Notes: generated by a model from the sequence alone, not told the origin. Positions 11,589 through 25,804 are shown, counted from the first letter of the stretch. The stretch is DNA of 64,000 nucleotides from Ciona savignyi (GCA_000149265.1 CH002692.1:186705-250704), one strand, 5' to 3'. Translations and numbers: made by a program.

Positions 11589-14500
11589 TTAACTCGCTAG
11601 ATCACTCGACACGTTTTGATTTCGTCTGCTGGATACGAAATTTTTCGAATATTTTCGAATTGAACGCATTTTATGCTCCGCTGCAGATTTGCTTCCTCTG
11701 GGTTTGTTTCGAATGCACTGAATTGATACAGTTGGTTCATTGTCACCTTTATGCTGCGGACTTAAGAGGTTGACTTTAACTTTTCGACCTTCGCAAGATT
11801 TTGTGGGTTTCTGGTTTATAATCGGAGAGGATCGTGTAGTTTTATTAGTGTTGTGATTAATCAAACTTGAGTTCTCTTCCAACTGTACATCATTGCCTTT
11901 TTTCCTCTTGCCACCGTTTCTGACATCATGATCTGTAGTTACCAACCGTGTCTGATGAACAGAGTTTCCTCGGGAATTAGATTTTGATAAAATATTCGAT
12001 CGACTCAATGTTTTAGAATAGGAATGATCACCACTCGCGGAAGGTATGTATTCAATATTTCTATTGCCTTGGAATCTTGGTTTAAGTCGTATTTGTGGTA
12101 CATCTGACAACGGCCTTGTGTGTATGTCGTCTCTACTACCGAAAGAAGTGCGTTTGGTTTCAGCATCAAATTCAACAGTCACAACTTTATCTTCTACGAT
12201 AACTCCGTCGCGGTCACTCTGGGGTGTAATATTCACTTCGACGTGAAATTTGTTCATTACATTCACTGTGGTGTTATCTCCATTAGTCTGCGTCGCCAAA
12301 GAACAAGCGGGGCGCTTCTGAATTGTTTGGTTAGTATCCCGATTTAACTTGGGCACTGACGTAGTTAAGTTTGTATTACTACTTTGAGTAGCCAAAGTGA
12401 ACGTGTTATTATGTTTGAGGGAACGATTTACAATTCCAATGGAACGGAGGGCTGTTAAAGCTATCTTTACCGAATATAGATCCAGTTTCTTTGTGAATGT
12501 TTTCGGTAAAACCAGAGCGGAGCATTTTCCGTGCTGCTCGGTTTGTTTACACTGTTGTTTTGAACTTGAAGAATTGATTACTTTTGGTGATTTTGCCTTT
12601 GTACGACAGCGAGCTTCGCTCTTTATCGTGGTAAATGTGACCAACGAATTAGTTTCATTTAATGGCTCGATCTAAAATTAAACGCAATGTTAATAAATAT
12701 ACGGTCGGAAGAAAATATTTACTGAAAGACCTACGCGTATTGGTTAAGTACGTTGTCTGTACAACTAACGTGTTAGCTTACCAATTCCTCATTACTCGGG
12801 GGAGATAAACGATCCAATGTTGCATGATTCCGTACCAGCGGTTTTTCATCCACCAGTGTCCATTTCTTTGCAGTAGCACCGTCTTTCTCCTTTGAGCAAT
12901 GTTTTATGAAACAAATTCACAAATAAACTTGAACGACCCAAGATGAAATCAAACAACTGGGTGTTGTGCTTACTTGCGAAGTCACGGCGCGGAGCTTTAA
13001 CTTCTGTACAAACTTTTTGGGCGAGTTGTCTCCCATTGGTTCATCCTGACTTGTGTCTGTATGTTTAAATAAAGGGATTATATAAAAAAGAAAAAAATGG
13101 ATTTACATTATCTCCTTTATCCCTTTATCGTGTATTGGTTTCTTCGTAATGCTTTTACATCAAAATGCCTGGGGCGTTTTAACTAAGTGATATCTATATT
13201 ATATATTGTAAGCAGCTTAAATAATTTACACATAGATGCCTACTGTTAGTGTTCATCCCTTCAGGTAATTTTTCGAATCCAGTGTCTTTGGAGAGATTGG
13301 TTTCTTTCAATTGGCTTACAGCACTTGTCGTTTCTTGTTTATTCAAATTTGTTTCTTTCAGTTCATTATTAAACAAAGCTTCTTCCACGGAAATGTTGGC
13401 GGCGGTGATTACAGTTTTAGACGTGGCAACAATGGATGTATCTTGTACAAGGTAACTTCCAATATTTGACTCTAAAAGGTATAAGCATTATAAAGACAAA
13501 TTAGCAGCACTGTGTAGATGTTAACTGTCATGCAGACGACATATATGGAAAGATGCTTTTATAATCGATCACCTTCTATTACTGGTATCGAAGAAAAAGG
13601 ATTGCTTGCAGACAATCCACTTCGTATCGTACATGGTATTTCAGGATATTTGTCGACATCGGAATCCCCCTGAGGCTGTTGAAAAATTACACAAGCTTTA
13701 AAGAAACAAATTACAAATGTGTCCTACAATTTTTATGGCAACTGAAGTGACTTGTGTTTAACATACAAGTCCCAGCGGAAATCTATAGAAACGCCGGACG
13801 AGATTATATCACTGCGGACTTACCTGATCTGCCGACATGACGGCGGGATTCTTGGACAGTGTGACTAAACCTGTACTTGCTTCTTTGTCACTAAGATTAG
13901 TTCTCATGTCGATTTCTGGTACAAACTCATCTCCATTCGTATCAAATCCAGGTGTCATTGTTAGATTTTCTCTCGGCGACACTGTTTTCTCGCGGTTGGG
14001 ATTATCTTCCCAATATTCTAAAACAAAACACGTCGCGTAGATCAAATTATTATTCTGGCTTTGGTCAAGTGTCAATTCTATTTTTACCCAGATTTAATTC
14101 ACATTTTGAACGATGCTTAATGGCTTCAGTAATTTTGCGGTTGATTACCTGGGAGATCTGTTGGTGTTCGAGACAAAATAGGGTTGGTCGCCTCCAAAGA
14201 TGTGTTTGAAATATTTGACTCATCTCCTTTAAACTCTACAAAGTGTGATAGATTTAATACAACAAAAAAGCATTCAAAAACACAATCAATCCATACCTTG
14301 AGGAAAATGGGAGATGAGATTTAAGTTCACCAGTTCATTGGTATTATTGGGGTTATACATGGACTGCTGGGTGATTTGTCGTGCGCATGGTAAAACATTT
14401 GCGTGTACCCCATGTGAAACAAATTTTGTACTTTCTGTTATTCCAGGATTAACAGTTGAAACTACGACAGGGTTATCTTGGCCTTCATTTGCATACAGCT

Positions 14501-17500
14501 GGCGATTTAACTCGCGATTAGCTTTGTTGATGCAACGCTTCATAACTTCCCTGTCGTTTTCATCAGAAGTGACGTCATCACCACTTCTACAGACTGGCAT
14601 TTTAAATGTGTTCGGAGTAGTGTTTTGTTTAGCCTCACTTAAACGGCCAACTCCATATTTCTTTAACACGAGCGAATTTTGAGTAGATGGCAGTTTTGAA
14701 CTATTGTTATAATGTACTTGCTTGGGGAGAAGCTTGGTGTACTTAATGTGTGCAGTGGGGATTACGTTGTACCTTTGTGCTGGTGGCGGGGCATTGCCGT
14801 TAAACTGTGCATTGGGACGTATCGGGATAAAATCCTCTTTACCGTGCGCATGCATTCTTCTTCCTTTCATACCGGTAATCATGTAATTATCTTTGCAACA
14901 GCCAATATGACCATGTGGTCGCAGTCCCCCATACTTATGGCGATTGATCCCGTTGTGCGAATCTCTGCTTTCGATATCGGACATGTGCAACATTTTTGAA
15001 CTCACACCTCTGAATACTTTTATGGGGCGTCCACCAATCCCTGCTCCCTGCGTTTGCCGTCCTTTGTCAAATCGAACGTCATGAAATTTTAGCGGCATAT
15101 TCGTTCCTGTGTTGGACTTGACTTGGCTTGCCAGTCGCAATCGTCGGTACGTGTTATTGGGAATAAAATAAGGTGGAGGGGGAATACCGGGATTTATTTT
15201 TTCTTTGTTAACAGAATTGTCAATGTCACCACTGTACCTCGCCTTTCTTGTTTTTAAACTAAAATCCAATACACCTTCGTCGGTTATTCTGTAATCAGGC
15301 TTTGGTAATTTGCTAGGATGCCGCAGGTCCAGTGGTAGGTCTTTGTCTCTTCTATCATTAGCTTCATCAGAATCAGCGGCTTTTTGTAATAACTGCAATG
15401 AGGTTGGCAAACTGGCTCTTCGGTGGCCACTTTCTAATACGTTATTCATTTTAGAATTCCAACATTTATCAAGAAATGAAGCCTTTGGTGTAAATGTTAC
15501 CCCAGAACGGGAGCAATGAGGCGCATAATGTTGGCTTTGCTGTAGTGTTTCGTTTAAACTAAGAGCCCGTCTGTTACGATGCTTTCTCTCAACCACGGAA
15601 TAGGGCAAAGCAGATGTAGAATTGTCTTGTTTAAGCTTACCTGGGCATGTAACTGCAAAAGCGCCCCGATGGGTATATTTAAACACTTTCTGTTGTGACA
15701 GTTTACTCTGACTTTTCAAATGAAAGCGGGATGGGGCAGAACTGGACATAGAAGAATAAGAGTTATGTTGGGTTCGAAAGTAAGGTTGAAACCTTTCGTT
15801 TCGGTTTCCAGATAATAGCATTTGCGACCGTCCGGAATAAAGTGTCTTTGGTTGGATATAGGTTTGCTTTGTTTCTACAGCAGACCGTGATGAAAAAACA
15901 TTTTTTTTCAATTCTTCATTATTCTGTAAACATATTGGGACTATTTCGCTTTTTGGGGAATTAAAACAGGTGGTGGAAACTGATTCTTTTGATAGATTCC
16001 CTGTTTTAGAATCGTTCATTATGCATTTCCCTGTCTGATTTAAAACCGACAAGTTTAAGTTACCAGTTGATTCCTTACTCAAGCTTGAACGTATGTTCGT
16101 AGCTCTGTAGAAAAGAAATGCGAAATGTTGTTACATGATACTTCCTATCTAATCACAGTTTTACATAATTGAAACTCTTACTGTTGTTGTTCTTGGCGAT
16201 TGGATAGTCTCTCTAATATGCTTTTTAATTTTGATCCGTCTTTGACCCTCTTTGCCTTAACACTGGTGCGTTCCGAGTGTTCCGTTGATGCAGCATTATC
16301 CATTGCTTCGGAAGAGACTGGTTGAGATACTGGTGAGCCAATTGAGCTTATATCAACTGATGAATCGTGTTCGTCCTTTGTATTGCATTCAGAACTTATT
16401 CGATCATCCATCGAAGTCAAAACCGTTTCTTTAATTTCCTGAACTGTTAAATGGCGATGAGAGATAATATATATATGGTTTAAAACAATTTATTTAATTT
16501 ACACTTAATGCCTGTCTACAATTTGGTATATGCTAACGATTCCTAATTGCAATACTTTTCCGACCTGGTAAATCATCATACTGTTGTCAAAATATACATT
16601 ATATCACCTGATACCAATTTCTTTTCATTTGCAGTTGTAAGAAGAGTTCCTTCAGACTCCTCTTGAATTTTGTATTTTTCAACAACCATACTCACCGGCA
16701 TAGATGCGCGAATGATCTAGTAAAAATCGATATTTTTACACATATTTTACTTTGGCTTATACAATTTTTAATTTATGGTACTCTAATTATCATACTTGCT
16801 GTCGCTCGTGCTTTAGTCGGTAATGTCGTCGGAGGTTCACCTTGCTTGAAAATGCTTTGGCACACTCTGAACAACTGAATGTCTTTGGAATTATATTTAA
16901 ATTTATGTCTTTAACTATAACATCATTGCATACTGTTTGAGGTATGCTTTGTAGTTTTGGTAAATTTTCACTCCCCTTGGAAGTTTCGTGTATCGTTTGC
17001 TGTATAGTGTCGGATGCTTCCCTAAAAGACAAAATAAATATTGAAGTCACCTTATCATAACCATTACCAGCGCCATACTTTTGCTTTTGAAGCCGTCGTT
17101 CTGTACTTTTGCCTCCCATAAGAGATCCCTTTTCAAAACGATCAAGGTTAAGATAAGCTGCAAAGTCGATATTCTCTTCAAATTGAATACTTTTATCATC
17201 ACCAGTACGTTCAAGGTCGTTAACTGATTTTACCATTTCCACTCGAAATTGCTTTTTCTTAAAAAATAAAATTCGATCAATAATAAAATACCTTACAACA
17301 AAAAGAGAACATTATTACAAGGAGCTTATATAGGTTCGGCTTACCTTTTTAACAGCTCTTTCTGCTTTAGTTTTGGTAACCTTCATTTTATGAATAGAGC
17401 GAAGATGTTTTACCATGTCGTTCTTTTGTATAAACCTTTTTTCGCACACCTACGAAATTTATATTTCATTAGTCAAACTTTTATTTTTGCGCTGTTTTAG

Positions 17501-20500
17501 CCATCCGTATGTAAAGAGGCATTTTGGAAAGTTCACGCGTAAAAGTTGGCTAACGGTCGCATATCTAATGTTTTTTACCTTAATCTCTAAACTATTCAGT
17601 TTGGTCTGCATTCTAGTAAGCTTTTTATGCGATAATATATATATCAGTTTATTAATATATATGTATATCATTTTTCAATTTTTATTTTGTTGCGAAGAAG
17701 CGTAATGCATTAAAGCGAACCGATTTATAACTAAACATCAGTCATTAAACTCACCCAATTAAACCTATTTAAACTGAAACTCTGAAACAAAACTTACTGC
17801 AATTAAATGACAAAAAAGAACTCAATTAAAAGTAAATCGCTACCAATAAACCATTTTTAACTGAATCCCTTGGCAACAATACAGTTCCTTTTGTAGAAAT
17901 CAACGTTTTGATTCGTTGCTGGGAGGGATTCCCGAAAAGGTTTAACTTCAAAAAGTATCTTTCTTTGCATATACTACATATCAACGACGTGTTAAACAAC
18001 ATTTATTTTAACATTTTGCCTTTACAAGCCAAAACGCACAGGTCTTCAGGTAACCAATACAACCATATATAATATTACCCTCTCATGTGGCATTGAAGTA
18101 AACTGGTCACTGATTTGAGTGGGGGTTATTTTACCTATATATTAATTTTTAGACTACATTTATATTCCATTTGAACTAACAACTCTAGGAGTTTTAATTT
18201 TTTTGAACATTTCCCTTGTGTTTGTAGGTGACTTAGAATACTGATCAGTGATTTAAATATGGTTGGGTTTTGGGGGATTTACTAGAAAGGATTAAACAGG
18301 AGTATTGAGGTATGGAAATAAATGCTTTGTGGACCTATTTATATCGATGTTCATAGGTCTATTTAAAAAAACATAGGAAATTCCCAAAAGACAAAAGAAA
18401 GTAAAAAAGCGTTTGAGGACAAAATAACTAAAATATTTGGGGTAATTCAATAATAAGTTTAAAAAAGTGAGTTCATCTTTGGTAAGTGTACTAGTATCAG
18501 ATAAAATGTATTTAAAATTGGGTTAATATGTTGGAAGCTATTATCGCAAGTGCTGTAAAAAGTGAATTAGTTTTTCAAAAGGGCTAAGAAATTCACCAAG
18601 GGTAAAACCCCAAATTTTGGGTTCGGACATACCTATATTATGTTGGCTACATATCAAAAGGTTTATACCGATTTGATAAATTCTTCTTGATGGCTTCTGA
18701 CGGACAGGACACCCCTTGTTAAGCATTGTTCAACGACCGATAAAACATGTAAATAACATTTCGCCGACTGTACTAAAAAACTCTTACCCTTTTCATAAAA
18801 CCAATTGTGCATTCAGAAGTAATACAATAAATGCGTTCTAAAAAAGATTATTATATTAACCCGTAATATTGTCAATGCAGATAAATACCATCTGGAAAAC
18901 TACCAAACCGGACAACTACCACCCGGATAACTACAAATCCGGACAACTAACGATCCAGAGAACTACCTACCAGGACAACTATTCAACAAAAAGAACTACC
19001 AACCCAAGCCACTGTAGTGGGTTGTCTGACTCGCATAGTTTGCTTATTCAAGGGGGTTGGATTGTGGGCAAGCACTTTTTATAGCTCGTTTAAGGTATCA
19101 GCGCCTTGAGCTTTTGTAATAATCAGATTTTGATTGACATCAGTTATTAGTGACAACGCAACCGATACCGAGATAATATTGTTTTTATGGTAAAACTGGA
19201 ATAGACATAAATTCTTTTTCGATAAATTTGTATCAATTCTCCTAAAATGCTTTTACCGTTTGGATAGAATATTACTTTAACCGCGTATATGACAATAACA
19301 CTATTTTTAACACGGGCAATCTTCATATTACTTATGCCCTTAGTCGGATGGTTAATCGGAATGAGCATGCAGTACGTTTGATGTAATATTAGATATAATG
19401 TATCAATTCAATTTATTGGATTAACGTGCCCTTCAATTGCTTGCTAATACAACTGAGCAAAAAGTGGCCTTTGGCAATTGGATGAACATCTTCAAGTGAA
19501 TCAGTTGTTACCTTGCAAATATGCGGTCGATCTCCTGTATGAGTTCGCTCGTGTCTTCTTGCATTGGTCGAAGTAGGAAAGCGTTTTTCACAGAATCTAC
19601 ATGCGTACGGTCGCTCCCCTGAGTGACTTCTTTTGTGCCGCTGTAACTCATGTCGTGTGGAGTAAATTCTTTCACACGAATCACATTTGAACACATTTGG
19701 CAATTGTTGAACGACAAAATTGTGTTTTGCCTGGAAATAAACTATTTATACCTCACATTTCGATTTTACTATAAGTCTGTGAAAGAAAGTCCGTACCTGG
19801 TGGTGCTGTCTTACGCCATCTTTTACTTTGAAAAACAACTGCTGCCTCACGCATATTTTGCAGGCATAGATGTAATAGGTCGGATTGTTTTCTTCTCCCT
19901 CGGGATTATTAAATGAGACAGACTTTCTGCCTTCGATGTCACCATCTGCTGGTTTTTCTAGTATATGGTAAGTATGATAGCTTGTGTAAATGACATTTCA
20001 AACTCAAATACCAACCCTTATCATTGCTTTTGTCCGAAGTGTTTTCAGCACTAGCATTCTTTTGATTCCCACTACCGGTGCCTGTTAACAGTTATTGAAA
20101 TATATTGAAGTATGTCACTTTTAAAAATGTGTTATACCTCTAAATGGGTTTGGGGACGTAATTTTTTCCAGAATATCAAGATCTTTCTTTCTTTTGTTTT
20201 TCACATACCGGGGGTTGATATGAATCCGTTCGTAATGACGACTAAGACTAAACGACCGCGGAAAAACCATCTCACAAACGTCGCACCTATAATCAAATAA
20301 TTAATAAATATATAGACTACAGATTATCCACATGGCATGCCACATACCTGTATGATGTCCCGCTACCACCCTTACTACGAAAGGTATGTTGTTTGCAGAC
20401 CTGCAAGACAAAGATGGATTATATAGTGTCTGCGAGCTGCATGATTTTTCTTGCCCTTTTAAATAATTTATTAAACCTACCTTAAACTTGAAGTGTCCGT

Positions 20501-21638
20501 TTTCGTCGAATGTTACTCCTTCCTCTGTGAAGATGGAACTCTTACACATTTAAATGTTTGATAAGCAGGTAACACAAAAATGTCAACCAGACTAACTACC
20601 ACTTTGGAGTAAGTCATGGCAGTCCAGTTTAACAAGATATTTTGGGACATATGCGAATTAGAATGGCGCTAACCATTACAAAATTTTACACACTTATTAA
20701 CTACACCCTTCCAGGTTTAAGCCAATGTAAAGTTTTAAGACAATGTAACATCTCTTCTCTGTCTGTCGCAATAAGGCAAAATTAAAGACAGGCTTATCAA
20801 AGCAAGTGTCCGTTAAATGTTTCTGGTCCATTTCAGCATACCTAAAAATTCAAAGAAGGTATGAGAAACGAAATTATAAGATAACCATGTTCGATCCCAG
20901 TATTGGGAAACGCATGAGGCATTACAACACAGTACAGTAGTGGTTATATTACTCCATGCCCACAGTCGGATTATTGGAGCTATTGCAGTGTGCTTCGTAA
21001 TATATTCAAACAAGGTTAATAATTGCTCACCTTGAGAACTTGGGACATATCGGGTTGACGTGGAAGCGCGGCTGGAATTTTCGTTTTTAGTAGGCTTTGC
21101 TTTCGAAGATTTGGAAATCGCTGAATTTGTGCTTTTCTGTAATGTATTAAATATGTACACGACTATGCTTAATGCGTTCTGACTGACAAAAGAACTGTAT
21201 TGGTGCCTACTATACGAAACATTACAAAGCACACCTCGTTTGATATTTCCCTGTTGGTGTTCACCACTTTTGGTGGTATATCAAACATGGCGTCCTGGTA
21301 GCGGGATGGCTTTCTCTTACGCCTTAAAGGTTTCCGATTCCCCACAGAAGCAGACATGGATACGCTTCCAGGTAAAGTAACCGGGTTTCGTTTACTATTT
21401 TCACTTGGCTGGCCTAAAACAAGTCGTATATGACGGTAAGGTTGATTGTTTTAAAACGCCACATGTTTGCCTAGATGTACCTTGTCCTGCGTTGTTCACT
21501 TGTTCATCGGCGTCATTGGCCTCTTTTGTATTTAATGCTTCAGTTTTCTATAAGTTTGGACAACATATAGCATTATAAAAAAGAAATCAAAACTATACGG
21601 ATCTGTCATACAAGCCTATTTACCTTTCCATTTTCCAT
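11589..21638 (-). CDS. Multi-exon C2H2 zinc-finger protein with CtBP-like motifs
   Basis: Probable nuclear DNA-binding transcriptional regulator. About 22 exons read on minus, from a tiny start exon (MENGK, 21638-21624) to a terminal exon (12672-11589). Fingers in order: CDVCEMVF..SRHYERIH (about 20220-20289); a degenerate CKIC...RQHHQ (about 19800-19850); CDSCERIY..RHKRSH and CRFCEKRF..RHERTH (19512-19731); CKVCEKRF..KHLRSIH, split by a 2 kb intron (19512 to 17451); and CSECAKAF..RHYRLKH (about 16800-16870). The 1.8 kb exon at 16107-14296 encodes a low-complexity region with PLDLRHP and VLDFSLKT, which resemble CtBP-recruiting PxDLS motifs. The C-terminal exons are polar and Ser/Thr/Asn-rich. 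I see no SET/PR domain. Finger spacing and the PLDL motif recall PRDM2-type proteins, but I cannot assign an orthologue. Boundaries of the middle exons are approximate. Confidence 0.75.
14296..16107 (-). other. Large exon of zinc-finger gene carrying PLDLRHP and LDFSLK motifs
   Basis: Single open exon of about 600 codons, rich in Ser, Asn, Arg and Gln, with no recognisable fold. The motifs DLPLDLRHPSKLPK and GVLDFSLKTRK lie about 25 residues apart near the middle and are the likely co-repressor contact points. The flanking exons (16436-16178; 14237-14150) keep the frame. Confidence 0.7.
17452..19511. other. Long intron of the zinc-finger gene
   Basis: A 2.06 kb intron interrupts a zinc finger after HICK. 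It holds no recognisable exon on either strand and contains the minisatellite at about 18890-19015. Confidence 0.6.
18890..19015. repeat. Degenerate tandem repeat, unit ~15-16 bp (ccggacaactacca-like)
   Basis: About eight units of the form (c)cgga(c/t)aactac(c/a)a follow each other: ctggaaaactaccaaa, ccggacaactaccacc, cggataactacaaat, ccggacaactaacgat, ccagagaactacctac, caggacaactattc and others. Length varies by one or two bases between units. Confidence 0.8.
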
Positions 21639-23136
21639 GACTCTACACAACGTTTTTATCTTCAGCAGAATTCGAACCAGTTGAACAAGTTTTAGAAAAA
21701 CATCCGAAACAACAAAACAACCTAAAATGCAAACACTATAACTTAGTTTATGGTTGATTTGAAACGGAAGGCTATTTCTGCACTCTCAAATAGTCACGCA
21801 CATTTCCTGTTGCTCCTGGGGAAACTAGGCCTGTAGCCTATTGAACACGACTTTGTAATACAACTGCGAAAAACTAAGAAAATCAATAGGAAACGGTACA
21901 GTGATTGCTCCAGCCTTTAATTACAGTGCGGTAAGTCGTCGCTTGCTACGCACTGTTAATTCCTGATTCAATTTATGATTAAACTATACTCAGAATGAAA
22001 TCGTTTAGAGCATTAAAACTACAGATCATTGTGCGAAAACCTGTATATGACTGTACAAACAAGCGAATGCACCAGAAAGCTGACTTGACTGGCTCCCCGT
22101 AAGTGATTCATATTATAGCAAGCGATATTTGTGCCACGTGGAAAAGAGAAACGTTCGGTTGTCTTTGACTGGTACAAGAGAAAACCCAGACTATATTTGA
22201 TGCGTTATGCCAACCTTTATGATAACACTATACACGAACGAGCTAGCTCATGCACTTCCAGCTATCAACGCGTCAATTCCCAATTGCTGAAAATATACAT
22301 AATCATATCCTAGGCAACTCTAGATACATCCGGCGCTCGGGCTGCTAGATTAGTTTTAAATACAACACAACTGACCACGCGAGTATGAAAATACAAAAGG
22401 GATCTAAATTAAGTCTACTTTACAGCCACTGCAGTCGTACAACGCCAGCTCCGCCTAGAGCAAATAAAAGTGATTCGCCATCACGCTTCCACACCTACAT
22501 AATACCGAATCGAAAATTGTATTGATTTGCGTCATCTACGCCTGAACATTACATGCGGCTTTAGAATTGTTGGTATATAACCCTATTTCTTACAGTGATT
22601 TTTCACTAGCTATTCATTGTACGATGGTGTACATAGACTAATAGGAGAGACTGCAACTTACCGACTTCGGTGTTTTATCAGCACCATGGAAAGTCAGTTA
22701 TCTGACACTCTGCTCAATGTATGTATAAAACGCATAAAACTGTGCCCTGAAACTTAATTTTCCTTTCCCTCCATTGCAAAGTGCCTTTGTTTATGCTATG
22801 TTAAAATCCGGTATATACTTTGAGTTTGCTCCAGTCGTATTTGGTAAGAACTAAGACATAGCCATTTCACAAGTAACTTGTTAATTTCAGTACACCTAAT
22901 CCAGCATGATAACATAAACGATGGACTATTGAATGGAATCCGTTTTGTGGAGCAGCACGTCCAAAACAATTGCATACTGCGTTGTTCAAGTACCTTTCAA
23001 TAGCCTTTTTCAGTCAGTGATATCCTTCTATTCAGGGTGCTGTGAGCGGAACGTACATCGTCAGGGCCATATTTATACTCCAGCCAAACTTATTTTTAAG
23101 AAAGTACTATATCTCACTTGATTCCCGTTAAAAAAA

Positions 23137-23155
23137 CGCACACACACACACACAT
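23137..23155. repeat. (CA)n microsatellite
   Basis: An uninterrupted run of about nine CA units (cgcacacacacacacacat). A shorter TG run (gtgtgtgtgtgtgtgcg) follows about 120 bp away at 23277-23293. Confidence 0.9.
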
Positions 23156-24479
23156 ATGTTTATGCATACAGTTTCACAGACGAGCGATTCGCTTGGCTTG
23201 GGTTGGATTGCCTGACGTGAGGTCGTTTTGGAGCGCATTAAGCTTTGTACAGCAAAAGTAAGTGCTGTGGCGACAGTGTGTGTGTGTGTGCGAGACGGTG
23301 CTTTGCGTGCTCGCCCTACTCTACTGGTAAGTACATGGTGCTGAAGAAATGGGACAAAAGCTATGATGGAATTGGAACCGGCGCTGAAAGAAAACTTCAG
23401 TTTTAACTCGTCGTATTTTCCTGCATTTAGCTCTTGTCTCATTGTTTCTGCATTAACTGGAGATTAACCACATTCATTATACAGCTGAAAAACATAGAAC
23501 ACGATTTTATGATATATTTCCGCTTTATGTCACGAATACCATGTTAAGTTCGATGGAACTTAAAGTATGGTGTACCTAAATTGTTTTATAACCTATAGTT
23601 GTCCAATTATAGGCAGCAGGTGTTAAACATTGTTGAAATATAAATACCACATTACATTAAAAGTTAAAATCCATTTTTAATTTGTTATACTGCTACATTT
23701 AGGCACTTACACTGGGTAGAGCCAAATGCATGAGGTTTTTGTTGGAGCAATAAGGGGAAACCATAGCTATGCAGAATGGCAATACTCCGTTACTAAGGAT
23801 GCGCTTCAACGAGTCAAGAATGTGGTCGCCGTTGTGTTTTGCCTCGCTGTGCACATGATTTTAGATGGCATTACCCTCAGGCAATGCCTTTTCCAATAAC
23901 AACAACACCACATCAGTTATTACGTAAACTGCTCTCGTTGTCTGCGCATTTAGTGTTGAATTGCTCCACAATAATTAAATTTCTTAAGCACGCATTTTTA
24001 AACACGGCTTATGAAGTGTCTCGGAAAGCACGCAGCTGTCATAAATTATTAACCTAATTTTACATCGTTCGTCGGTTCTATCTTCAGCGCAGGGTAATCC
24101 TACTGAAAGATTAAAAACACTAGAAATCCTTTATTATATTCCAGTCAATTTACTTTGTGTTGATTTACACAAACTCTATTTTCAAAAAGTGTTTGTACCT
24201 AAAACCGGCATCTGCTTCTCCTGTACTATAAAGCAATGTCTTTATATGAGTGAAACAGAAAGATATTAGTAGTCTATAACTCTTGACAAGACAAAAAAGT
24301 AAAAGCCGAAAACAATATCTATAACGCAGCACATAGTAATTTCGAATTCTCTTGATATGCCAATGTAAGCCTGTAACAAATCCCATAATCCACATTCTTA
24401 CCATCTACCGGATACAAATGAGATTTATTAAGTTTTTTGGTAGCTTACGGTTTGATATCCTGACTTTGTATATGAACTC

Positions 24480-25440
24480 CGTGAAGTGGCAACCGCGTGT
24501 TAACCACCACGGATTTATTTCACCTTATTATCAGTTATTACGCTTCATAGTAAAATCACTTTAGCATTAGCATTAAGCAGCAATAACTTGTTTATTGTCA
24601 GATGCCAGGTGAATAAAGTGCATTCTAATTGTGTAAAAGGCTCTTCTTGGATGTTGACCCTTCTGATATTTGTGTCGTATTAAGCGCAACATCACTATGG
24701 TGAAAACATAAACAATGTGTTAACAACACATCAAGTGCGGCAGCTTCCGGCCTCCGGATACCGTTGCTTAAAGGGCTTCTGGATAATCGAAATAATAAAT
24801 ATATATTTGTTATCAGATATACTTGCATTTTACCAGCAACACGGACCATGTACTGCACCATTAGCTCAAAACAACATTTAAATATAAAATATGTACAAAT
24901 TACTATATGATAACAAAATGTTTATGGCAAAAATAGTTTTAAATAGAAAAGTCAGAAAGAGTTTAAATTATTAGGGTGGAATTCAGGTAGCCGAGCCGTG
25001 TCTTGTCTGTTGGGTAGAACTAATCAATTTCAGTCCGACCTGTCCAAAGGTGCTGCTGGACAGAGCATTTGGAACTGAGTAATAAGTAATTGGTTTTATT
25101 TTATTTTTTAAGTTAGAAACATTTTAACTATAGAGTGTCAACCACGTGTGAACCACCACTATTTTTAAACCCATTTTGAGTGCATGTTATATTTTTCTGC
25201 TTGCAGAAACGATTGGGTTCCCTCGCTAGCACATCACCATTGGTATATCTTATACAACGAGTATGACGTTTGTTTATTCAGAAACTAATGGGTTCCCAAA
25301 CTTGATCTATATTTTCTAAATAAAAACGGTTAACCCGGTTATCTTGTCTCCCCTCATGGTATATCATATTGAAAGGGTACAAGATTTGTTTTTGCAAGCA
25401 GAAACTAATGGGTTACCGCGTTACCAATTCAAACATAATA
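24480..25440. repeat. Dispersed and internally repeated element with GCAGAAAC / ACCACGTGTTAACCACC blocks
   Basis: Two blocks recur: gtgtcaaccacgtgtgaaccaccac (25136; degenerate at 24487) and gcagaaac(t)aatgggtt.cc (25204, 25277, 25398), the latter separated by related spacers holding catggtatatcata. The same two blocks, in the same order and spacing, occur at 48254-48335. The second block contains a short palindrome, ttctgcttgcagaa. Confidence 0.55.
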
Positions 25441-25804
25441 TCAATACATGTTTTCTAAATGAAGTATTTAAGTTATGAATTTAATATTTTACTGATTTTC
25501 TGTGGTAAATGGATTTCCTGTGTTGTGGTTTGTAATGTCCTTTTGACCTTTCTTGGTTAATATTATTTACCTACAACTTTCCTTACAATTTAAAGTAAAA
25601 TAATCCTTACCAGTTACAAAATGTTAACGGTTATAGAATAATCGATGCTAAATATTCGCAAAAGGGCAGGCGTCCTTACATTCTTGGGTCCCTCGGGAAT
25701 TTCCCTGGGGCAATGACGCAATTCGCCACTGTATATCCAAACCATATAAGCTAACACCACCAAAAGATTACACTCTATTGGACATATTCTTTTTTATCAT
25801 AAAA

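Noticed and set aside
17010..17040. A very short possible intron (~29 nt) in the zinc-finger exon 16789-17258
   Set aside because: It has GT..AG ends, but the reading frame is open through it and 29 nt is too short for a spliceosomal intron in this genome. Treated as coding.
23128..23442. 104-codon minus-strand open frame over the CA/TG repeats
   Set aside because: The end of its translation is the microsatellite (ICVCVCA) and the rest lacks any recognisable feature.
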